Part shown: positions 1 to 5,537 of the stretch, one piece after another
How the letters are laid out: every line of letters starts with the position of its first letter
How positions within the stretch are numbered: the stretch's first letter is position 1
Assembly: GCA_022865685.1 (NCBI GenBank)
Contig: JALHUB010000318.1
Location: 1-10,917 of the forward strand
Length of the DNA stretch: 10,917 bases
From: Dehalococcoidia bacterium
Lineage (GTDB): Bacteria > Chloroflexota > Dehalococcoidia > DSTF01 > JALHUB01
Direction of reading: 5' to 3'
The notes under the pieces: model-generated
The model's database searches: none
The model's input: only the letters and a program-made list of their open reading frames with translations
Told to the model about the DNA's origin: nothing
Program-made: the position numbers and the translations under genes

Positions 1-234
1 CGCGGTGGTCGAGCCCGTCAGGCAGATCGCAGCCTTGTGCACCGCCCCGACACTGACGGTAGCGGTCGAGTCGATCGGGTTGCACCAGGTGGCGCCGGCG
101 TCTTCGACCACGTCGAGCCAAAGCTGCGGGCCCGCTGCGGAGGACCTGCCCAGGCCCCCGGGCCGGAGAACAGCGAAGGCAACCGCCAGTCCAGCAACTG
201 ACACGATCAGGGAAGCCCAAACCCACCGTTTCAT
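1..234 (-). CDS. Exported protein, cohesin-like family, 5' part only (paralog of the gene at 10318)
   Basis: The first 78 codons are present; the 3' end lies beyond the left edge. The ATG at 234 is chosen because a near-perfect Shine-Dalgarno (238-248) precedes it. Residues 1-23 look like a signal peptide: basic MKRW, then a hydrophobic stretch. A possible cleavage site lies near SSAAG (31-35). The mature start (from about 37) has the WC..ID.T pattern (residues 50-57) and the block VGAVHKAAICLTGSTTA (62-78), which recurs almost unchanged in the protein at 10318. Only the beginning of the domain is visible, so the cohesin-like assignment is carried over from that paralog, whose later part has strands resembling cohesin modules. 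Two cysteines (51 and 71) are shared with the paralog and could form a disulfide outside the cell. No function can be given beyond a small secreted or surface protein. Confidence 0.7.
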   Translation of the reverse strand, partial: MKRWVWASLIVSVAGLAVAFAVLRPGGLGRSSAAGPQLWLDVVEDAGATWCNPIDSTATVSVGAVHKAAICLTGSTTA

Positions 235-237
235 GCC

Positions 238-248
238 CTCACCTCCTT
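238..248 (-). promoter_or_regulatory. Ribosome binding site of the left-edge gene
   Basis: On the minus strand the sequence reads AAGGAGGTGAG, almost fully complementary to the 16S 3' end. It sits just before the ATG at 234. It fixes the start codon and suggests strong translation. Confidence 0.75.
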
Positions 249-300
249 GGGGTACGTCAGAAACTAGCCGATCTCGAGGCGGACGTAATCTTCTACTGTG

Positions 301-331
301 GCGGGGTAAATGACATAATACATTACCCCGC
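301..331. promoter_or_regulatory. Inverted repeat around the -10 of the left-edge gene (possible operator)
   Basis: A 9-base arm GCGGGGTAA (301-309) is matched by its exact complement TTACCCCGC (323-331), with 13 AT-rich bases between. The spacer contains the predicted -10 of the leftward promoter, so a dimeric protein bound to both arms would cover it. No T-run follows on either strand, which argues against a terminator. No binding protein is encoded beside it; the operator role is inferred from geometry. Confidence 0.45.
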
Positions 332-344
332 AGACGGCATGCAA
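315..344 (-). promoter_or_regulatory. Predicted sigma70-type promoter of the left-edge gene
   Basis: Read on the minus strand: TTGCAT (344-339), an 18-base spacer, then TATTAT (320-315). The predicted transcript start lies near 307, giving a 5' leader of about 70 bases before the strong ribosome binding site. Confidence 0.5.
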
Positions 345-682
345 TCCCTTTTGGTGCCTCTTTTCAGGGAGTCTGCGCGACCTGATCCGCGAGGGGGGTG
401 AGCGGCGCGGGACATCTCATGCCGACGACGGGCCGGCAGTTGCGCCTCACATCAAGTATGATGCCATTGCCCGCGCCGCTCTGCTTGCCTTTCGCTATAC
501 TTGAGGTAGGAGTCGGTCTTGCCCGCCGTGCCGATGAGCGGACAACCGACGGTTGCTGGTTGCCTGCTGCGAAAAGCTAGCAAATAGAGGATATGATGCG
601 ACGCGTCAGGCAGACATCAGGGGAAACCCTCTACCAGCGCCGGCAACTCGCCTAAAGGCGCCGCCTCAACTGAGGTCGAAAC
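345..682. other. Non-coding stretch before the DUF72 gene
   Basis: About 340 bases lie between the leftward promoter and the DUF72 start. No tRNA, repeat or convincing reading frame is visible. A TATGAT hexamer at 592-597 could be a -10 for the rightward gene, but no good -35 lies 16-18 bases upstream, so no promoter is called. Confidence 0.5.
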
Positions 683-1582
683 ATGTCTGGTCGCATTCTG
701 GTGGGCACCTGCTCCTGGGCGGACAAGAGCCTCGTCGACTGCAACTGCTTCTACCCACCGCATGCCAGCACACCCGAGGCCCGGCTCCGCTTCTACTCCT
801 CCCGCTTCCCGATCGTAGAGGTCGACAGCACCTACTACGGCCTCCCCACCGACACCAACGCCGCGCTCTGGGTCGAGCGCACACCACCGGAATTCGTCTT
901 CGACGTCAAGGCATTCCGCCTGCTGACGCACCATCCAACGCCGCCGGAAACGCTGCCCAAAGACGTGCGCGAGGCGCTCGGCGACCTTGCGCGAGAAAAG
1001 CGTAACCTCTACTACCGCGACTTCCCGCCACAGATCCGCGACGACGTCTGGCGGCGCTTCGCCGATGCCCTCCTGCCCCTGGACAGCGCCGGCAAGCTGG
1101 GCATCGTCCTTTTCCAGTTCCCGCCCTGGTTCCTGCCTGGCCGTGACAGCAGCGCCCACATCCTCGAAGCGCAGGAGCGCCTGCCTCAGTACCGCGTCGC
1201 CGTCGAGTTCCGCAACAACCGCTGGCTATCCGACCGGAACCGCGAGCGCACAATCGACTTCATGCGCGGTCACAACATCCCCCTCGTTTGCGTCGACGAG
1301 CCGCAGGGATTCCCTTCCAGCGTCCCGCCGCTGCCCGAGGCGACAGCCGAAATCGCCGTCGTGCGCTTTCACGGTCGCAACCGCGAGATGTGGGAGCGCA
1401 GAGGAGCCACCACCGCCGACCGCTTCGACTACCTCTACTCCGAGGACGAGCTAAAGGATTGGGTCTCGCCAGTGGAACGCCTGGCGGCAGCGACGCGCGA
1501 AGTGCACGTCCTCATGAACAACTGCGTACGGGATAAGGCCGTCGTCAATGCCGGGCAAATGCGCGCCCCTCTGGGTGCGTAA
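683..1582 (+). CDS. DUF72 (YecE-like) family protein
   Basis: The 299-residue product matches the DUF72 family over its whole length. The motifs appear in order: GTCSW (8-12), FYPP (23-26), IVEVDSTYYGLP (44-55), FDVKAFRLLTHH (73-84), VLFQFPP (142-148), AVEFRNNRW (173-181), VVRFHGRN (226-233) and a closing MNNCVRDKAVVNA (278-290). The family has a TIM-barrel-like fold and is widespread. Its biochemical role is unsettled, so no activity is assigned. No signal peptide is present, so it should be cytoplasmic. The ATG at 683 is preceded by TGAGGT six bases upstream; the length fits the family. It stands alone, divergent from the left-edge gene and convergent with the DUF5667 gene 36 bases away, so it is probably unrelated to the surface proteins. 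Confidence 0.88.
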   Translation: MSGRILVGTCSWADKSLVDCNCFYPPHASTPEARLRFYSSRFPIVEVDSTYYGLPTDTNAALWVERTPPEFVFDVKAFRLLTHHPTPPETLPKDVREALGDLAREKRNLYYRDFPPQIRDDVWRRFADALLPLDSAGKLGIVLFQFPPWFLPGRDSSAHILEAQERLPQYRVAVEFRNNRWLSDRNRERTIDFMRGHNIPLVCVDEPQGFPSSVPPLPEATAEIAVVRFHGRNREMWERRGATTADRFDYLYSEDELKDWVSPVERLAAATREVHVLMNNCVRDKAVVNAGQMRAPLGA

Positions 1583-1618
1583 CGCGCCCGAAAGCGGAGC
1601 CCTGCGAGGCTACGTGAT

Positions 1619-3091
1619 TCAGGGGGAAGGCGTGGTGGTGGCGCCAGAGCCGTTGACGTCGGTGCTCCCCGGCGCGGCCGTCGGTGTCGCCGTGGGCTCG
1701 GGCGTGGGCGTTGGCGGCGGTTCGATCTTGATGCTGTTGACGATGTGCATGACGATCGCCGCGTTCCCCGGGTAGAAGGATTCCAACTCGTACTCGCTTG
1801 CCTGCCACACAATAGAACCGTCCACCGTTCTGACCTTGTACTCGTGGAACAAGCCGTCGAAGTACTGCTCCCAGTACATATCGCCGGTGCGCGGGTTGAT
1901 GATGATTATCGCCGTGGAGTCAGAGTTCGTTACGCGGAGCATGAACGGCGCCGTCGCCGTGTTGTCCGGTCCGATGCTCAGGCCCATAAAGCGCCAGCCG
2001 CTGCTCCCCGACGGCACCTGCACCGAGAACCGGTCGATCACCACCAGGACCCAGGAGACGCCGGCGTCGTTCTCGTTCTCCATGGGCGCGACGATGACGG
2101 CACCCGGGATCGGCGTGACCGCCGGCTCGGAAGGAACGGGGGTCGCTGGCTCGGCGTCCGCCGTGGGGGCCGGCTCCCCTTCGTCAGTGGGGGCGGCTGT
2201 GGGAGTGCTGGCTTCCGTTGGCGCTGCGGTGGCCGAAGGCCCGACGACCAAACCGCCTTCCTTTTCCTGGTCCTCTATTCGCACCTGTGCGGCCTTCAGG
2301 TAGACTTCCGTGGACACGTTCTTTGCCTGTTGAAGCGCGTCGGCGGCCCCTTCCTGAACGAGCGGCGCCGCATCCGAAAGCACCTCCATTTGCTTCTTCC
2401 CCAACTCCTCCACTTCCTCGGCGTCTTCCCCGTGCAACTGCGAATTGTCAAGGTGGTTGACGAGAGAGTCCGTCTGGCTGGCCAGGTCCTTGAGCGGACC
2501 TTCGCCGATGGTCCGTCCCTTGGCTGCCATCTTCTCGATCTCCGTCAGCCGCTCATGCGTGTACTCGATGTCGAGCTGCCGCCGGGAGCCCTCCCCGAAG
2601 GCAACGGTATAACGGATATCCTCTACCGTCCGCTTCACCGGGTACCGCCAATCGCCGGGCAGCGCATCGGCCGACGTTGTCACCGCGAAGCTGCCGAACC
2701 CCATGAAGACGACCGCTGCCGCCGCCGAGGCAAACTGGGCGACCCTGAATGCGGGGCGCCAGCGGTCCGGTTTCCTGTCCCGCACCATCTGCTGCGCCGC
2801 TGCCAGGAATCGCCGGCGCGCCGCCATCACGAATGACGGCCGCGGCTCGAATGACAGGGACTCCTGCAAGCGGGACCCCGTGACTTTCAAGAACCGCTCG
2901 CGGGACGAGGTGGCAAACTCGCGCCGCGGCTCTGCCGCCAGCACACTGCTCAGGAGCATCGCCGTCTGCAACATCCGTTCCAGGCGAGCTGCGTCGTCCG
3001 GGTACATGGCAAGGCATTCCTCCAGCGTGCGCTGCCCGCTGGAAAGTGCCTCCAGGCACTCGTTCAACCGCTCCTCAAATTCCTTGCTCAA
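1619..3091 (-). CDS. DUF5667-type membrane protein, probable anti-sigma or sensor partner of the adjacent sigma factor
   Basis: The 490-residue product has a helical cytoplasmic N-terminus (1-110) with paired ECLEAL/EECLAMYP segments. One membrane span follows (about 115-139), then a DUF5667-like extracytoplasmic region (about 142-250) starting ALPGDWRYPVKR and rich in helices and charge. Next come a Thr/Ala/Pro linker (about 283-335), a beta-rich domain (about 345-455) and a TP-rich tail (457-490). The N-terminus has no histidine, so no HxxxCxxC zinc anti-sigma motif. The C-terminal domain (LRVTNSDST, DGSIVWQAS, FYPGNAA) resembles BsuPI-like beta-sandwich domains; this is a tentative pattern match. 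The start is a TTG at 3091 whose last two bases overlap the sigma TGA (TTGA), preceded by AGAGGG six bases upstream. That indicates translational coupling. The anti-sigma role is inferred from gene order and topology. Confidence 0.78.
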   Translation of the reverse strand: MSKEFEERLNECLEALSSGQRTLEECLAMYPDDAARLERMLQTAMLLSSVLAAEPRREFATSSRERFLKVTGSRLQESLSFEPRPSFVMAARRRFLAAAQQMVRDRKPDRWRPAFRVAQFASAAAAVVFMGFGSFAVTTSADALPGDWRYPVKRTVEDIRYTVAFGEGSRRQLDIEYTHERLTEIEKMAAKGRTIGEGPLKDLASQTDSLVNHLDNSQLHGEDAEEVEELGKKQMEVLSDAAPLVQEGAADALQQAKNVSTEVYLKAAQVRIEDQEKEGGLVVGPSATAAPTEASTPTAAPTDEGEPAPTADAEPATPVPSEPAVTPIPGAVIVAPMENENDAGVSWVLVVIDRFSVQVPSGSSGWRFMGLSIGPDNTATAPFMLRVTNSDSTAIIIINPRTGDMYWEQYFDGLFHEYKVRTVDGSIVWQASEYELESFYPGNAAIVMHIVNSIKIEPPPTPTPEPTATPTAAPGSTDVNGSGATTTPSP

Positions 3092-3684
3092 ATCGATCCC
3101 TCTGCTGACAGTTGTTTCGGCTCCGCCAGCAAGATCTTTTGCAGCCTCGTCACAGCCTTGTGCTGTAGCGCCTTCACGTTCCCCTGGCGCTTGCCGAGCA
3201 CCTGCGCCGTCTCCGCTATCGACAGGCCAACGGCGAAGCGGAGAGCGATGACGTCTCTCTGCGCGTCGGGCAGTCTCTGCACCGCCTCCGCCACCTCACC
3301 CAGAATGAGCTGTGTCTCCACGATCGACGCCGGATCGTGCCTGCTGTCGGCCATCGTTTCCTGGAGCGCGTCGGCCTTCCGGTTCCCGTTCTTCCGGTAG
3401 TAACTCACGAGGTGGTTCCGCGCGATACGGAAAAGCCATGCCGAGAACGGCGCGCCTGTACGCTTATAGTCGGCAATCGCACCCAGCATCCGTAAGAAGA
3501 TATCCTCCGTCGGGTCCTCCGCTTCGGCAACGTTGCCGAGCCGCGAAAGGACATATCGATAGACGCGCGGCAGATACCAATCATAGACCGCCGCCAGCGC
3601 CTGTTGATCGCCGGCCCTCGCCCGTTCAATCGTCCCGTCATCGATGTCTGATGGAGGGGACGCGGCGCCCGACCCGATCTCCAA
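3088..3684 (-). CDS. ECF-type RNA polymerase sigma factor (sigma70 family)
   Basis: The 198-residue product contains only the two domains typical of extracytoplasmic-function sigma factors. Region 2 (about 27-98) includes YRYVLSRLGN, AEDPTEDIFLRML and the -10 recognition stretch FSAWLFRIARNHLVSYYRK. Region 4 (about 132-186) has LPDAQRDVIALRF and a helix-turn-helix, LSIAETAQVLGKRQGNVKAL. It directs RNA polymerase to a dedicated promoter set. The start is a TTG at 3684 with GGAG seven bases upstream; the ORF ends in the TTGA overlap with the DUF5667 gene, so the pair is one operon. Region 2.2 carries proline where a leucine is usual (AEDPTEDIF), a small oddity. An autoregulatory promoter is likely in the AT-rich bases just upstream (about 3710-3732), but no clear ECF -35 was found there. 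Confidence 0.9.
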   Translation of the reverse strand: MEIGSGAASPPSDIDDGTIERARAGDQQALAAVYDWYLPRVYRYVLSRLGNVAEAEDPTEDIFLRMLGAIADYKRTGAPFSAWLFRIARNHLVSYYRKNGNRKADALQETMADSRHDPASIVETQLILGEVAEAVQRLPDAQRDVIALRFAVGLSIAETAQVLGKRQGNVKALQHKAVTRLQKILLAEPKQLSAEGSI

Positions 3685-3992
3685 CTATCAACTCCTGTCC
3701 TGTAAGAATCGTTAATCATAAACATAACATAGAGGGTCGGGTACGTCCACGTGGAGCGGGTCGGCGAGACTCCCCACACCATCTACTAAAACGCATTCGA
3801 CCCCGAAAAGTTAACGCCCGCGCGGAGCAATCTCGGATGATCTCCTCCCCTGCCGGCTCCGAGCAGCGCCAGCGCTGCCGCCTCGGATGGGTTCGGCCGC
3901 GACGGAATGAGCAAGCGGCTGCGGGTGCTGGTCATAGCGCGCGTGTGATGATACTATCTTCAACCAGATGACATAACCCGAGGTGACGCGGC
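3685..3992. other. Divergent intergenic region between sigma factor and lipoprotein genes
   Basis: These 308 bases must hold the start signals of both flanking genes. An AT-rich segment at about 3710-3732 lies just upstream of the sigma factor. GATACT at about 3949-3954 could be a -10 for the lipoprotein gene, though the -35 is poor. An imperfect hairpin spans 3858-3887: TCCGA and GCAGCG pair with CGCTGC and TCGGA around a CCAG loop, with a bulge. The octamer CTCGGATG occurs twice (3832-3839 and 3882-3889). No coding frame is convincing here. Confidence 0.45.
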
Positions 3993-4646
3993 ATGAGAAG
4001 AAGGCAAATCGCAGTCCTGCTCGCTTTGGTTGCGCTTGGCAGCTTAGTCTCGCTGTCGCTGATCGCCTGCGGTGGCGACAGCTCCGGCAGCACGACTCCG
4101 GCGCCTACCGACATGACCAGAACCACGTGCAGGCCACCGCAGAACGCTGTGCCTGGCACGGCCATCGACGTTCCTCAAGGGCTAGCTGAGTACCGGTCGC
4201 CGGAGAGAGGCTATCGCGTCCAGTACCCCAGCGACTGGCAAGTGAAGCCGAACGCCGTGGCCGTCGGGAACATGACCGGAGACGCATTCTTCTCGGGCGA
4301 CACAACGGGAAAGATCAATCCCAACGTGTCGGTCACTTGCGAGACAGTCCCAATCGGCACGACCTCCGGAGACTTCATCGACGCCAAACGGTCGGTGATT
4401 CTGAAACTGATCGGCAAACTCCCTGACATCGAAAAGATGATGACAGTAAACGGCGATGAGGCTGCCTCAGTGAAGTACGACCTGCAGGCCGTGCAAACGC
4501 CCGAGACTATCACGATGGAAAAGGTCGAGGTCTACTTCGCCGACGACATGGGCGGCTGGACCATCACCTTGACGGCGCCGAGGGGCACGATTGACACCTA
4601 CCGGCCCGCTTTCGATTCCCTCGTGCAGTCCTACAGCAGACCCTAG
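3993..4646 (+). CDS. Lipoprotein with a PsbP-like domain
   Basis: The 217-residue product starts with a lipoprotein signal peptide: MRRRQ, a hydrophobic core, then the lipobox LIAC with Cys26 as the predicted lipidated residue, followed by GGDSSGS. A short flexible segment leads to a single globular domain (about 65-215). It opens with YRSPERGYRVQYPSDWQV and closes with a GGWTITLTAPRGT strand and a final helix, TYRPAFDSLVQSYS. This order is typical of PsbP-like/DUF1795-type lipoproteins, which are mostly of unknown function. Cys46 and Cys116 could pair outside the membrane. The ATG at 3993 has GAGGTGA (3980-3986) six bases upstream. It is transcribed away from the sigma gene and converges on the cohesin genes, so it is probably a single-gene unit. 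Any role in sensing is only inference. Confidence 0.8.
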   Translation: MRRRQIAVLLALVALGSLVSLSLIACGGDSSGSTTPAPTDMTRTTCRPPQNAVPGTAIDVPQGLAEYRSPERGYRVQYPSDWQVKPNAVAVGNMTGDAFFSGDTTGKINPNVSVTCETVPIGTTSGDFIDAKRSVILKLIGKLPDIEKMMTVNGDEAASVKYDLQAVQTPETITMEKVEVYFADDMGGWTITLTAPRGTIDTYRPAFDSLVQSYSRP

Positions 4647-4679
4647 GAGCGATCGACCACAAATCCGCCAAATAGAAGC

Positions 4680-4708
4680 GACGGCGCTGGTCTCACTCCA
4701 GCGCCGTC
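4680..4708. terminator. Probable bidirectional terminator hairpin
   Basis: A perfect 11-bp stem (GACGGCGCTGG, 4680-4690, with its complement at 4698-4708) encloses the 7-base loop TCTCACT. It lies between the stops of two convergent genes (4646 and 4762). The T-tract is weak rightward (TTGCTGTCT) and poor leftward, so it may stop either transcript by the stem alone or with help from Rho. Confidence 0.7.
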
Positions 4709-4761
4709 TTGCTGTCTAGTTGGCTGGATTTCAATCGGATGAGTTGGGCGCGCTTGCGTCC

Positions 4762-5451
4762 TCACACGGAAGCGGAGCGCCCCGCTCGCAGGCGTAGCAC
4801 AAGCAATCCCAGTCCGGCTATCACGACCACCGCGAGCACGCCGATGACCACCCCTACCACCGCCAGCGAAAGACCGCCTCCGCCTGCCGCGACATCGAGT
4901 GTGCTGCCTTCGACGGCGGTGCTGATCTCCACAGGCATCCCCTTTGCATTGAGCTCCGCCGCCACAAGGCGGCCATCTTTGAGATCAAGCGCAGTCGTGC
5001 CGCCGCCGACAGGAGAGAATGTCACCGTCGCCAGGACACCGGACCCGCTGGCGCCCGCCTTACCTCCCGGGACCGACGGCGGTGGCCCAAGCGTCACGCA
5101 GTTGAAGTTCAGCACCTCCGGATTGCCCGTATCGAGCTTCGGCTCCAGACACTGCGGCTCTCGACCGGTGCTGCCCAGGAACGAACCCCCCTCGACGCTG
5201 ACATACTTAAGTATTGAAGAGTCGTAGGAAAGGCTGAACTGGAAGGCAGCCAGGTTGGAGACATCGCCGGCGAGGATGTTCACCTGGAAGTCGGAGCCGC
5301 CCTTCTTCACCTGCTCGGTCGGTGGCTCTACGGACATCCGCGCTTGGTTCGTCTGGGCCAGGGCTACCCCAGCAACGGAGATAGATATGATTGCAGCGCC
5401 CAGCAACGATAGCCCAACTCCCGGGCGAATACCCCAAAACCTCTTCTTCAT
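4762..5451 (-). CDS. Membrane-anchored single-cohesin-like surface protein
   Basis: The 229-residue product has a signal peptide (1-32, ending VALA before QTNQ). One cohesin-like module follows (about 37-187), then a Gly-rich hinge (188-193), one membrane span (about 194-220) and a short basic tail RLRAGRSASV. The module has the strands and spacing of those in the upstream 1337-residue protein: SNLAAFQFSLSYD, SFLGSTGR (90-97), Cys101 and Cys118 (a likely disulfide), then GSGVLATVTFSP. Cohesins bind dockerins, so it could tether dockerin proteins to the cell envelope; this is family knowledge, not shown here. The ATG at 5451 is preceded by AAAGGGG about ten bases upstream. It lies 82 bases after the large gene on the same strand and has its own likely promoter. 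Convergent with the lipoprotein gene. Confidence 0.82.
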   Translation of the reverse strand: MKKRFWGIRPGVGLSLLGAAIISISVAGVALAQTNQARMSVEPPTEQVKKGGSDFQVNILAGDVSNLAAFQFSLSYDSSILKYVSVEGGSFLGSTGREPQCLEPKLDTGNPEVLNFNCVTLGPPPSVPGGKAGASGSGVLATVTFSPVGGGTTALDLKDGRLVAAELNAKGMPVEISTAVEGSTLDVAAGGGGLSLAVVGVVIGVLAVVVIAGLGLLVLRLRAGRSASV

Positions 5452-5473
5452 GCCGGAAGTGCCCCTTTCTTCG

Positions 5474-5496
5474 TAGTCTTCGTCAGTCCAAGACTA
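5474..5496 (-). promoter_or_regulatory. Inverted repeat in the leader of the single-cohesin gene
   Basis: TAGTCTT (5474-5480) and AAGACTA (5490-5496) are exact complements around nine bases. The repeat lies between the predicted transcript start (about 5501) and the ribosome binding site. It may be a small 5' leader hairpin or an operator. It is too AT-rich and lacks a T-run for a terminator of the upstream gene. Confidence 0.4.
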
Positions 5497-5507
5497 AGGC
5501 TCCAAGT

Positions 5508-5537
5508 ATTATATCGGCGGGCAAACGGCGTCCTCAA
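5508..5537 (-). promoter_or_regulatory. Predicted sigma70-type promoter of the single-cohesin gene
   Basis: On the minus strand TTGAGG (5537-5532) is followed by 18 bases and a consensus TATAAT (5513-5508). The -35 contains the stop codon of the upstream large gene. The predicted transcript start is near 5501, about 50 bases before the ATG. It would let the small protein be made independently of the large one. Confidence 0.6.

Noticed and set aside
398..580. 60-codon plus-strand frame before the DUF72 gene
   Set aside because: No recognisable protein pattern and it ends without relation to neighbouring genes; short open frames are expected by chance at this GC content.
1745..2836. 363-codon open frame on the plus strand opposite the DUF5667 gene
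   Set aside because: It is rich in Arg, Gly and His, as expected of a GC-rich antisense frame. The minus-strand frame has a clear domain order, membrane span and coupled start.
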